The notes under the pieces are model-generated. The model saw nothing but the letters and a program-made list of their open reading frames with translations, was not told the DNA's origin and did not search any database. DNA of 64,000 bases, taken from contig CM121343.1 of assembly GCA_051530055.1 (NCBI GenBank), positions 3,162,001-3,226,000 of the forward strand, given 5' to 3'. The stretch is from Neoechinorhynchus agilis (Eukaryota; Acanthocephala). Of the stretch, positions 23,715-33,909 are shown piece by piece (position 1 is the stretch's first letter; every line of letters begins with the position of its first letter). A program made the translations under genes and the position numbers.

Positions 23715-24125
23715 ACAAAATTTAATATTTGGTATCTATATGCGGTCTTTTGCACGGCTGATAATTTTCCTTGGGCACACAGCCCACCGATCTCCTGCAT
23801 CAGAAAAGTGATTGAATCACTTAGACTCTGATGCATACGGTAAAGAATTTGTACATCCTCGTCCGGATTCTCAGATACCTCCCGATGAGGCGGGACTCAT
23901 AAGTGAGTTTTCTCCCCCTTCAACGATGTATTTCGTCCCCTTTGGTTGTGCGCCATTGGCGGTAACGAATTCGAACCAGTTGACCCTTAACTACCGCATG
24001 GTTCAACAGGATATTAAGTGAGTTTATGCGCTTCCCTGAACCAGATCGATGGGTTGTGTGTCTAAGAAAAATTATCAGCCGTGGAAAAAGATCGTACATT
24101 GATACTTAATAAAAAAGTTAGCAAC
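23715..24125. mobile_element. Element B: inverted-repeat transposon with internal tRNA-like B box
   Basis: Ends are inverted repeats of 70-100 bp: left gcacggctgataattttcct and cacacagcccaccgatct; right agatcgatgggttgtgtgtc and aaaattatcagccgtgg. The interior, read on the minus strand, has ggttcgaattcgttaccgcc (B-box-like with the tRNA 3' half) followed by the same body as the SINE at 22372. The interior also supplies the gtgattgaatcactta and ttcaacgatgtatttcgtcc words of satellite B. No protein is coded. A shorter copy lies at 62383-62605. Confidence 0.75.
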
Positions 24126-24249
24126 TGGCCAGTCTTCTAAAAAAATACAAAATTTAATCTAAAATGACAAATAACAAGAGAGGGAAATCACGATTTTATC
24201 TAAGATATTGGGCGAAATGACGTATTTTCTGATTTTTCTTCCGTGCTTC

Positions 24250-24612
24250 AAGAGCGTCCGAATGATTTAATCGATTTGCGTATAAAAGAAATTGATTGGA
24301 CACCGGAGACTGCCTTTATCGATCGGTAAGTCGACAATATGTAGAGTCTAGACCTTCAAAATGTACATTTGACGATTATATCAGCTGTTGGGATCTTGTT
24401 CATTTAGAAACGTCCATTTATCGACAAATTTCGAATTTAGTGATTTTTCACACTTAACCATTAGGATAACGTTCCCGAGAAAGATCGTGAGAATTCTTCC
24501 AGTCAACACCCACGGAAATGTTATTAATGTGGCTCATAGTGTATTTGGGTGTCACTACAAATATCCGTGTTCTTTTTATGAGCCAATAAGTCCTCGGATT
24601 TGCGATTTGTAA
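24250..24612 (+). CDS. Unrecognised short multi-exon gene just upstream of PRPS
   Basis: A frame reading NDLIDLRIKEIDWTPETAF is closed by a good donor (GATCG then gtaagtcg, near 24327) and continues after an acceptor (ttatatcag at about 24384) as CWDLVHLETSIYRQISNL, in phase. A third exon may follow after ttcttccag (about 24502) with a hydrophobic stretch EMLLMWLIVYLGVTTNI before a stop, suggesting a C-terminal membrane anchor. An alternative third exon frame (HGNVINVAHSVFGCHY) is also open. I do not recognise the family. The 5' exon(s) may lie beyond element B. The gene ends only about 200 bases before PRPS on the same strand. Confidence 0.45.
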
Positions 24613-24779
24613 GTATGAATTTGAGAATATTGAGCCTATGAATCACCAATAATTTTTTAAATATTAATTGATTTTTTTGCACTAAACCGGTCGCTTATTT
24701 CGATGGTCTACTAATTTTTTTCTAATACACCGCTCTTTTTAAAAAAAGTTCAATTTTTTCGTCTTAATTTTAGATTTCG

Positions 24780-25789
24780 ATGCTTGGTGGCATTCGTATA
24801 TTTTCTGGAAGTTCGAACGAGCGGATCGCATCTAGCATAGCAAAGCATTTATCATTGAACGTTAGCCAAGTAGTTCATGGGAAGTTCAGTAATCAGGAGA
24901 CGTCGGTTGAAATTAAAGAGAGTGTTAGAAAGAATGATGTTTATCTTGTACACAGTACAGGGGCTCATGTGAATGATGACGTAATGGAATTATTGGTAAT
25001 GATCAATGCATGTAAAATGGCGTCCGCTGGCCGGGTTGTAGCGGTCTTAACATCTTACCCTTATGCTCGTCAGGATAAAAAGGATAAAAGTCGAGCACCC
25101 ATCTCCGCGAAGTTATTAGCTAATATGATTACTCATTCTGGAGCTGATCATATCATCACAATGGATTTACATGCGTACCAAATCCAAGGTTTCTTTGATG
25201 TCCCCTGTGATAATTTAATAGCCGAACCAGTGGTTATTAAGTGGATCCGAGAAAATATTCCTGATTTTTATAACAGTGTTTTGGTGTCTCCGGATGCTGG
25301 CGGCGTAAAGAGAGTTGCTTCGATCGCGGATAAATTGAACGTAGAGTTCGCTATGATACACAAAGAACGAAAAAGGGCAAACCAAGTGGATAATATGATA
25401 CTCGTTGGAGATTTCCGGGATAAAGTAGCTGTCATCGTGGATGATATGGCTGATACGTGTGGAACATTGTGTTTTGCCGCGGCTAAAATATTAGAAGCTG
25501 GAGCTTCCACTGTTTACCGTGCAGTAAAAATCATATCATTGCCGATACTCGTTTGTGTGTGATTTTTTTGCCTTACGCTGTCTGTACACACGGCATTTTC
25601 AGTGGAGGTGCTCTTGAGAGAATCATGAAATCTCCTATAGAAGCCGTCGCTGTTACTAATACCATCAATCAGGATGAAAATATGAAACTATGCCCTAAAT
25701 TAAAATTAATGGACGTCTCTATGATATTCGCTGAAGTGATTAGACGCACTCACTTTGCAGAAGCCGTCGAATGCTTATTTCACGAATAA
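24780..25789 (+). CDS. PRPS: Ribose-phosphate pyrophosphokinase (PRPP synthetase)
   Basis: Cytosolic enzyme making phosphoribosyl pyrophosphate from ribose 5-phosphate and ATP for nucleotide synthesis. It starts [15 protein letters not shown]. Family marks in order: [25 protein letters not shown], the substrate/metal site [27 protein letters not shown], and the PRPP-binding loop [14 protein letters not shown]. It then continues as [13 protein letters not shown] in another frame, ending [14 protein letters not shown]. The total, about 320 residues, fits the family. The join between the two frames (25510-25570) should be an intron of about 50-60 nt, but no AG lies where the acceptor is needed; the best place ends in ttttttttg just before CCTTACGCTGTC. 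A lost base in the assembly or a non-canonical acceptor would explain this. All catalytic motifs are intact, so I take it as a functional gene. Confidence 0.93.
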
Positions 25790-26241
25790 CTACCGTGATT
25801 GTGTCTTATGTCGTAGAAAAACTTTACTGTCAATTGGGATCTTGAGATTTATATAATATGGGTTCATGCTAACCATCAGAGTATTAAATCATCAACACGA
25901 TCCGCATTTCAGAAAATCGAATCTTTTTTATTCGAAAAAATCCTCTTTTTTTGACACTAGATAAATTTGCTTTTTGCGACTTCTTTTGGTCGAGTGTCCA
26001 TTTTCAAAGAAAAAACGTAATCGTGCGGCTCTTACCATTGAATTCGTTGGTTCACTTTAAATTCAAATATCATGTGCCATTTTCTAGCCTTTTTTGCTAT
26101 GGAGCTATAAAAGTATCCTGGCTCCAATAGTATTTTATTCCTAAATTGGTTTAAGAATGTCTAACGCAAGTAAGAAAATATGAAAGACGAACTTAATTTG
26201 AGCATGGAAATGAAAGATGCAAACCACATCGATTTAATTGA
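25790..26241. other. Intergenic gap between convergent PRPS and MCU
   Basis: About 450 bases between the 3' ends of two convergent genes. No gene or repeat recognised; presumably it holds both 3' UTRs. Confidence 0.4.
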
Positions 26242-26894
26242 TCATTGCGTACGACGATTTAAGTACTTAGACATGGCATGAGAATACTCAAAGTCGTGTT
26301 TGAATTGAATGGAGTAGCAGAGGGCAGCCAGAGTTCCGGAAGTGAAAGTGATGAAATACGTAATCGGTTCCATAATATCCCAAGAATACGTTTGCCAAAT
26401 CAACTCAAACAAGAATCCAAACTGAAAGCCCATCATACTTAACCCGATCCACCTTATCCTGGACGCCTTTAGAGCAGCCAATTTGGCCATGTTTTCATAG
26501 GCTGTATCGTGAACGATATAAGGTTTGTGTGTTTCAAAACGTTCTCTTAACATCGAACAATTCAAAAGCTGTTCCAGTGATTTTTGTGAATTGTATAGTG
26601 TCTCAGCCGTCGTCAGATCGTCGTTACGTTTGACGATTCGCGTCTATAGAGTACTCCAATAACGCAATCGGAAAACATAGGTGGATGCTTTAAAATAATC
26701 TCTTTTTCATGCGCCGCTTTGAAATCTGCGATTTCATTGGTTCCAACTAAATACGCCTTCTTTTGGCCTCCGTCCAATCTAAGTTCGTGCAACCAAGACC
26801 CGTAAAATAGTCGCCGGCACGGATATCGAGCGAAAGCAAAGTTCATGCTGGTTAATGTAAGTCTATCTACAAAACAGATAAAATCAAGAAACAT
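26242..26894 (-). CDS. MCU: Mitochondrial calcium uniporter pore subunit (MCU-like)
   Basis: Inner mitochondrial membrane Ca2+ channel. The 3' exon (26565-26242 and slightly upstream) has a coiled region, a first membrane helix (RIRWIGLSMMGFQFGFLF), the selectivity-filter signature WDIMEP in TYSWDIMEPITYFITF, and a second helix (FTSGTLAALCYSI). The protein stops soon after (YLNRRTQ), lacking most of the C-terminal coiled coil. Upstream, the frame 26894-26613 (start probably at 26846, MNFAFARYPCRRLFYG, Arg-rich like a mitochondrial presequence) runs to about 26615. The sequence then continues one base out of frame as LTTAETLYNSQKSLEQLL. This is either a lost base or an intron ending in ctctatag at 26644. 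I cannot match the 5' part to the MCU N-terminal domain. A diverged MCUb-type paralog is possible, but the DIME motif favours a pore-forming subunit. Confidence 0.85.
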
Positions 26895-27149
26895 GAAAGA
26901 AATGAACGCGAAAAGGTGGATATTGTATCCATTTCGAATGTTTCAGTGTCTTAGGATAAATGAAATTCGATGCAATGAGTCTTTGGATTGATCATTTTCA
27001 GTGCCACGACTTGTTATTCATCCATTTCAATGGGTTTTTATGCGATTCAAAATTGTTAATTGTTGTGGAGCCTTCCAATTCCATTTCATTTGGTCGGACG
27101 CATAAAATGCTTTTATTACTCGCAGTTAGAGACGAGAACTTCGAAAGCC

Positions 27150-27790
27150 CATTCATTACTCCTCCAGGCCTGTCGCAGTTTCAGTCCAAACGCGTGGCAG
27201 ATCCATTAACTAGATTCTTATTCTTTTCAATCGTCGGGAATCTCCTCTATCAGCCTATCCCTCACCAAGGGCTTACCTCAAGGTACTGTGCTGTCACCAC
27301 TTCTTTTTAATATTTTCCTAAACAACCTCAAACCTCTCTCCTCTCACTCTGAACTTTTCTTATATGCTGACGATCTCACCCTCATCAGCCCACCTCTCCT
27401 TAACCTCTGAAGAAATCATACACATAAAAGATTTATGAACCAGTCACAAACTCCATCTCAATTTCTCTAAATGCTTCGAAATGATCCCCTCTCTCCCACA
27501 ACCCCACATTCTCCCCTAAGTTTCTAAATGACATCCTACGAGTAACCTCCCTAAGAATTCTGGGTCTCGAATTTCAATCAAACTTGAAATGGTACTCGCC
27601 CTTTACAACGCCTCCGCCATTTAAGAGTTCATTCGCGAGATCTCTCCAAATTTTACTACAGCTTCATTTTACCCTCCCTCACCTACGCTATCGGGTCTTT
27701 TTCAACCTATCCAAATCACCAATCCGTCGTCTTGAAACGTTTCATAAAAGAGCATCTAAAATTTGCACAGTTGATTTTCAATTTTAAACA
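27150..27790 (+). mobile_element. LINE fragment (reverse transcriptase)
   Basis: The plus strand reads SLTKGLPQGTVLSPLLFNIF, then SSHSELFLYADDLTLI (catalytic YADD near 27370). After several frame changes comes the family tail YYSFILPSLTYAIGSF. Both ends are missing and it has several frame breaks, so it is a dead 5'-truncated copy. It is of the same family as the element at 10775-12660. Confidence 0.85.
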
Positions 27791-28565
27791 GCCTCTCAAC
27801 CCTTGAACCACATTTTATTTTCCTTTTCACATGAGAACAACACTCGCAATTCCATTCATCCTTCTATACCTCGCAAATAAAACGCCACATTCATATAATC
27901 TGGTCGAAATCGAGTGTATGCGCGCGGATCCAAAGGTACATGGGCCCTATTCTTTGTTAAATACTTGTGAGTCATTGAAATGGACATGTTCACTTTAAAG
28001 AAAATTAAATAGATCCATTAAGATTCCATTCGTTGCTTCTAAAACTAAGTGGCCTTCCAAAAACGCTTTTATTGCTCGCAGTTATAGAGACGAGAACTTG
28101 TTTTTATAGTTAGAATCGAGTACTTGTGAGTCATTTAAATGGGCATGTTCACTTTAAAGAAAATTAAAAAGATTCCTAAAGACTTCATTCGTTGCTTATA
28201 AAAACTAATTTCGGTATGTGTTATTGGCATCGCCATATAAGAGACTCAAGGGAGGTGGCAATGTATATGTGGTGGATATGGAGTCGTGCTAACGAAGTTG
28301 TATCGATTGTTTTTTAGTGGTGGTGGTGGTGGCGGCGGTGGTGCCACCATGAAGCTTATATTACTTACGATGTTTTTGTTCTTGAAGTCACGAAACCAAA
28401 TCCGGTACGCGTCTATACACGGGTTTCTCAAACACAAGTACTGGGTTCCCTCAGAGGATAGTGTGGTAGCTTTCAAAAAATTAAGGGTTTGTTTTGATTG
28501 CCGTTTTTTAATTCCCCAAAAGGTTTCCTAATAGAAAGACAAACTCTTCGATTGATTTATCTGCA
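27791..28565. repeat. Gene-free stretch with a duplicated 95-bp block and a GGT/GGC microsatellite
   Basis: A block with tacttgtgagtcattgaaat, catgttcactttaaagaaaa and cattcgttgctt occurs at about 27960-28055 and again at 28128-28215. A shorter word, cttttattgctcgcagtta, at 28065 also occurs with one change at 27110. A (GGT/GGC)n run lies at 28318-28345. No gene is apparent. Confidence 0.6.
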
Positions 28566-30371
28566 ATGGTACCAACAAGAGCTCGAGCGCCTTTGCGATT
28601 CCACTCACCACAAGTGATCGCGACTGCGGTCAATAAAACCGGTAAGCATTTGACACCGCTTGTTATGAACGAAAACGGAAATTCCGCTGACGAATACTAC
28701 GATGAATACGCCGATGAAATCGATTTTGCGAATGACCGAAGTATTGCATTGGTCAGCGGAGATAGTAATATTGCTGCTCAATCTAATAGTGTGAAGCTAG
28801 TAAGCAAGGTCCATGACAACATTTCTAAAATGAGCAAAAAACTATCGGGTATTTTCACACATACAATTTGTTTCGAATCGTACTGACCTTTGTGTATTTA
28901 GTGCCACCGTGGATTGGCCTTCTCATAGCATTTATCATTCTATTGATTATTCTTATAATCATTGCTTTATTATGTCGTCGGGCTATCCGAAAACTACTAA
29001 GAAAACGACCAACAACTGCAGCTGCAGCCGATAAACTGACTGCGGTCGGTAGTAGACTTTTTGGCTCCGGCATTTATGGAAAAGTATTCGTGGTGTTTGC
29101 TTGTTTTAAATATAATAATCGCATCTTACAGGACATGAGTGAATCTGCATCACTGATTTCTAACCTGGAGCGAAATGAAGCTGCTGCATGTAGTTCTGGA
29201 CGAACCAGTACTGCAAGCCATGCCTCCGATCATGATGAAGAACCACCTGAAATGAATAATCTTGGCCAATTGGAGTTTAGTGTGGAATATGACTTCAAAA
29301 ATAACGATGTAAGTGACTTTTTTTTCGATCATCGATCATTTAACCACTCGCCAAAATTGAATAGCTCATCACGACAGTCATTCAAGCGTCGCATTTGCCC
29401 GCAATGGACCTCGGTGGAACGTCGGATCCGTATGTGAAGATTTATTTGATACCGGATAAAAAGAAGAAATTCGAAACTAAAGTCCATCGAAAGACGTTGA
29501 ATCCCGTATTTAACGAAACGTTTACTTTCAAGGTAATGCGAACGGTTTAAACTTCTTCTTTTTCTAATTCCAGTTCTTTTTTAGGGCATTCCGTATGGCG
29601 AAGTCACTGAGAAAAACTTGATTTTTGCGGTTTATGACTTTGATCGTTTCTCAAGGCATGATCAGATCGGCGAAGTAACTTTGCCCATCAATAGCATAGA
29701 CCTTGCAACTGTCACACATCTTACGAAGGATATACGATCGGTTGCCGGTGAAAAGGATTCGGTAGGCTAACATTGGATTGATTCATCATCTAAATGAGAG
29801 TAATGAACTTATAAGGAACATAGATTAGGAGAGATTTGTTTTTCTCTTCGATATGTTCCCACTTCTGGGAAACTTACTGTTGTGGTTCTAGAAGCCAAAA
29901 ATTTAAAGAAAATGGATGTTGGCGGTTTATCAGGTGAGTTTTTCTCTACTCAAATGAATTTGAATAAAAACAAACATCTATACATATATAGATCCTTATG
30001 TTAAATTATCGCTTATGATGAATGGAAAGCGTTTGAAAAAGAAGAAAACGTCAATCAAAAAATTCACATTAAATCCATACTATAACGAGTCATTTACATT
30101 TGAAATTCCATTTGAGCAAATTCAGGCTAGTTTCATTAAGTGATGTTGTATCGATTGATCATCTAAAATGTTTAGAGGGTTCAACTAATTCTCACGGTCA
30201 TTGACTATGATCGCATTGGCACCAGTGAACCTATTGGCAAGGTTTCTTTGGGTTGTAGCGCTACTGGCACAGCTCTACGTCATTGGAGTGATATGTTGGC
30301 ATCACCAAGAAGACCCATTGCCCAATGGCATAAGCTCACGTCAATGGAGGATCCTAATTCCGGACATTAAC
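28566..30371 (+). CDS. Synaptotagmin (SYT1/2-type), 8 exons
   Basis: Ca2+ sensor of synaptic vesicle fusion. Exons: 28566-28848, 28902-29083, 29132-29308, 29365-29532, 29585-29761, 29816-29933, 29992-30125 and 30176-30371. All are in phase, with introns of 48-58 nt. Exon 2 holds the single membrane helix ([19 protein letters not shown]) followed by a Cys/Arg-rich juxtamembrane stretch. C2[13 protein letters not shown], then [14 protein letters not shown] and [10 protein letters not shown], with the Ca2+-binding Asp residues kept. C2[27 protein letters not shown] with a polybasic KRLKKKK, then [14 protein letters not shown]; the last Ca2+-ligand position is Glu where vertebrate SYT1 has Asp. 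It ends WHKL plus ten residues. The last intron starts with GC (CAG then gctagt). The luminal N terminus is unusually acidic and Tyr-rich ([12 protein letters not shown]). Closest to neuronal SYT1/2; the exact paralog is not assigned. Confidence 0.95.
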
Positions 30372-31134
30372 GTTCTGAGTTCTTATATTGCTTACACATC
30401 TTACAGATAATTTACGTTGCAGTAGAAGCAACACCACTGTGTAAGACAATAAACATAGCATCTTGTTGGCTTGATTAAATGGTATTCTCCTTTTTCATTA
30501 AACTGAGTTCTTGAAAACTTAAGGCGAAACGACAGCTCGAGAAATAAGATTTTAAATCCGTTCTTCTTAAATATATCATAATTTCACAACACTGAATGCC
30601 TTGTTTTCCAATCATAGTGACAATCACATTAAGCTAAAACAATTAGAATCATTATATTGGCACATCGAAGAAGAAGAAATGTCGATGAATAATGAAAACC
30701 ACTTATAAGGAAGATTGAAATGTTCACCTGGACTGACCTTCAAATAAAGAGAAAAATGCGATTTTTCCGTCAAAATCAATCAGTGGAAAATTCGGGAATG
30801 GTAAAAGTTTGGCATTTATTCAGATTCACTATTGACGGTCTATAATAAATTTAAAATCCAATCTAATGCTCTAGAACAAATCGAATAATTTCCGCCGCGT
30901 AAATCTCTAATAAGCAACTTCCTATTGAATAGATAACAGGCTATAAGCGTGGACTAGAGTATGATTTTGTTCAGGAAATTGGCTCTGAAATGATTTATTA
31001 TATATCGTGCTCTATACTGGTTTAAATATTATTCAAATAGGTGGTGGTGGTGGTGGTGAAATAAGGCATTTTATCGACATCTTAAATAAAAAAACCTTAA
31101 AAGGCTAAACGAGTGATAAAGACTTTTGTCACAG
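30372..31134. other. Intergenic gap between synaptotagmin and the homeobox gene
   Basis: About 760 bases. A (GGT)n run is at 31041-31058. No gene recognised. It must contain the promoter of the homeobox gene unless that has further upstream exons. Confidence 0.4.
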
Positions 31135-31864
31135 ATGGAAACGAAACAATACTCGATAGATTATATACTCGGCACTCAATTACTTCATAAAGATAAACAT
31201 CATGGAGGTTAGCTAATCCAAATTTTAGTTCAAAAAAAAGTCGTTTTAAACTATAGAACATGAAAGACCGATAACAAAATTGATCAAGACAAATAAGCTT
31301 ATGAAACCATCACGAAGAAAGAGGACCACATTTACTACATTTCAACTACATGAACTTGAACGAGCATTTGCGGTTACCCATTACCCGGAAGTTCAATCAA
31401 GGGAAAAATTATCAAAGAAAATTGGAGTTCACGAAAACAAAATCCAGGTAAAAGGGAAAAAATGCTACAAAAAACCTCGTTCCTGTCGACCAGTAGAACT
31501 TTAGCTGTAAACATTTCATTTACAGGTTTGGTTTCAAAATCGAAGAGCTAAAGATAAGCGCAAAATGCGAAATGAACCAACTATTGATAAGAACATCGAG
31601 GACCCAGATTTCCCCATGAGGGCGTTCACAAAACAAGTTGGAGTCAAAGGGTCGCAACAATTAAAACTGGATTGGACGGCTTCAGAACTTGGGTTTTCAC
31701 CCGAATATCGAGATCCGGAAAAGAAATTCTGTGGAATCAGCGCACCGAACGATGATATTAGCCAATATGTCTTCTACAACGGCATCGGAGCTAATTCAAT
31801 GAGATCGACAATTCGTGACAGGCAATACGAAAACGATGTACATTGTTGGGACGTGAACTCCTAA
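31135..31864 (+). CDS. Paired-like (Q50) homeobox transcription factor with eh1 motif
   Basis: Three exons: 31135-31207, 31257-31447 and 31526-31864, with introns of 49 and 78 nt, both in phase. It starts METKQYSIDYILGTQ; YSIDYILG fits the eh1 (Groucho-binding) repressor motif, typically placed at the N terminus of paired-like factors. The homeodomain spans RRKRTTFTTFQLHELERAF, THYPEVQSREKL and, across the second intron, KIQVWFQNRRAKDKRK. Position 50 is Gln. There is no paired box and no OAR tail. The 100-residue C terminus is not recognisable. eh1 plus Q50 is shared by Vsx, Uncx, Hesx and related groups, and I cannot choose between them; the ERAFAVTHYPEV helix-2 region is diverged. The protein is about 200 residues, short for these families. 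Confidence 0.88.
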
Positions 31865-32450
31865 ATGAAAAGATGAAACTTTTTAGTCAATCAATTCAAT
31901 GTTGCGTAATATTCACGTCTTTGTTTGTTTTTCCCGTAAAGAATAGAAGAATAAAGAAGCAGTAATTTCTGATGTGTACTTGACGATAAGGCAATATTAT
32001 TCAAAATTTTCAGCACCGAGAATCGTTGGGCCCAACTTCATCGTTAGGTATTTCATTTCGTTGCCATGGACACCAAAACGTGGTTTAAGCAACGGATCGG
32101 ATTAAATACTAACCTTAGGCTACATTATTCAGTTTGCAAGAGTAGTCCATATTCATTCTCATATATCATCGACAGAGAAAATCCTTCGGATTCATCAAAG
32201 TAAAATTTTGGTGAACATATTCCCGGTAATAGCAAATTTGATTTTGATTTGAGATATTTCGAAGGAGGCAACCTCGCCTCTTCATCAGTCATCTAAAAAT
32301 ATGTCTTACCTATTCAGGTTTTAAGCTCGAGTGCGTGGGATAGGCCCAATAGATTAAAAAATTGAAACAAGAACGGTAAAGAAAAGGAGGAGGAACAAGG
32401 TTGATGGAGGGACACACACACTAATATAGATAAGTACAAAATCTAAGGAT
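31865..32450. repeat. Intergenic gap with a dispersed repeat arm (32165-32300)
   Basis: The sequence gagaaaatccttcgg ... gaaggaggcaacctcgcctc ... tcagtcatctaaaaat matches one arm of the fold-back element at 58565-58803 and partly the gaggagg...cctcg...tcagtc part of satellite B units. The remainder shows no gene. Confidence 0.6.
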
Positions 32451-33017
32451 TTACTTTCCTTTTTTCCCTTTTTTGGCCTTGTTAAACCACCTATTCGCTC
32501 TTCTTTGTGCATCATTTTTAAGTTTTACCCTTTCTTTGTGTTCGGCATATCGTTTCCTAACGTATTTCATTTGTTTTTCGTCTTCTTTGAGCTCTTCAAG
32601 GAACGGTCTAAGGGGTTTCCTGGCTTGCCTTGTTGTTTCAAGTGTTCGAGGTTTTCCCACGATCCGTCCGATTTGGAAAAATTTTGGGATGTCTTCGGAA
32701 TCGTGTTTTTTGTAGAATTTCTTAGGATTGATAGCACGACCAAATCGTAGAATCTCTAACTCTGCTCGAGTTTCTTCACTTACATCGGTGACGGCCTTCA
32801 TTCCAAACCATTCTGGTCCCTTGGTCAAAATCCGTTGATGCCTACGTTCACGAATCAATTGGCGTTTCGAAAGATCTGGTGCAACGACTTGTTGTGCTAA
32901 ATAATTCCCGTCGAGTCGAGTTGGAATTACAATGGAACCGGCATCAAGACAGTCCCTGGAAAAGGCAGCCAATGAGGAACAAGGTCGACTAAGATCATAG
33001 CCGTCGTTTTTATTCAT
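32451..33017 (-). CDS. Fcf2-domain pre-rRNA processing factor (DNTTIP2/Fcf2 family)
   Basis: Nucleolar SSU-processome-associated factor required for early pre-rRNA cleavage in yeast. A single 188-residue frame, MNKNDGYDLSRPC to the stop. The Fcf2 domain covers about residues 78-175: GPEWFGMKAV, then ETRAELEILRFGRAINPKKF, FYKKHDSEDIPKFFQIGRIV, and the basic helix LEELKEDEKQMKYVRKRY. The C-terminal tail is Lys-rich (KAKKGKKGK). The spacing of WF, the RFGRAINPKKFYKK stretch and the FFQIG motif fits the family well. It lacks the long acidic N terminus of vertebrate DNTTIP2 and is closer to the short fungal form. No intron is needed. The start at 33017 is the first ATG in the frame. Confidence 0.9.
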   Translation of the reverse strand: MNKNDGYDLSRPCSSLAAFSRDCLDAGSIVIPTRLDGNYLAQQVVAPDLSKRQLIRERRHQRILTKGPEWFGMKAVTDVSEETRAELEILRFGRAINPKKFYKKHDSEDIPKFFQIGRIVGKPRTLETTRQARKPLRPFLEELKEDEKQMKYVRKRYAEHKERVKLKNDAQRRANRWFNKAKKGKKGK

Positions 33018-33124
33018 ATCTGAATAAGGAACATAAATGTGTTTCTTTTGGTGAGATAAAGGAAAACTACAATAGTGATAAGAAACAATTCAGTTTTTAG
33101 TTAATCAAACTGAAAACTCTTTGA

Positions 33125-33439
33125 ATGTTCACTCCCTTTCTGACTAGAAATGTTATCCTCGTTCATCTAATCTCGCTGGAAGTGTATTTGATATCTGCTC
33201 CATCAAAGTTAATCGCTGATTTGCTTTCTAAACAGCGATCGACATCAGTGAGCAATTTTGAAAACGTCAGCCCGTTTGGAATCCAAGGAAGACGACTGAG
33301 GCAAAGATGGCTGGAAGTCTTACACCAGGACCTCAAAGCTGCAAACCTGTACCCGGATATGGCATATGACAGAGGAAAATCGATAAGAGCCGACCAACAA
33401 GAATTTGTTAAAGATGTTCTACGAGTCTCGGGTCCCTGA
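33125..33439 (+). mobile_element. Possible tail of a non-LTR element
   Basis: The frame contains GIQGRRLRQRWLEVLHQDLK followed by DMAYDRGKSIRADQ, which resembles the short conserved tail of some LINE-encoded proteins (G-R-x-R-x-R-W-x-D-x-x-x-x-D-L ... D-R). No reverse transcriptase lies upstream, so this would be a small 5'-truncated copy. It could also be an exon of an unknown gene; confidence is low. Confidence 0.3.
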
Positions 33440-33909
33440 TATTTCATTTGTTCGATAACAGGTTTTCTCATTGATTAAAAGGATCGACCTCGATGAAATA
33501 AATTAGAAAAAATTTAAATCCCTGGGATTGTGGCAAAACAGCCCTTCACGATTTTGATTGAGGATTTTCTATGTGGATGTAACAAAACATGGCACTTCTT
33601 CTGTACCATCACGTAATCCGCCACAATTCGATTAGTTTTTGTGGATAGATATCCGGTTAGTTGGTATGGACTATTTCCCCGGTCCCTCAAAAAAAACCAA
33701 TCGCCTACGCGCAACGATCGAGTTGGTAGCATCAGACGAGATTATTTACACACACGCGCGTATCGCTCGTTCCCTATATGCGCCAAACATAATGCTTCCA
33801 ACAAATATGACGTTTTCTCCTACTGCAAACTTCTTTGATTTCCCATTAGGACTGCTGAAGCGTCTTCTTGTTTAAAACCCTTCCCCTCTTTTATTTCTGT
33901 TAAGAAGAT
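33440..33909. other. Gap upstream of EYA
   Basis: Short open frames on both strands overlap each other here and none is convincing. A pyrimidine-rich acceptor-like stretch (cctcttttatttctgttaag) lies just before the EYA ATG, so an upstream 5' exon of EYA is likely. Confidence 0.35.

Noticed and set aside
33514-33875. Overlapping small ORFs on both strands upstream of EYA
   Set aside because: They overlap antisense to each other, have no recognisable domain, and could be 5' UTR or intron of EYA.
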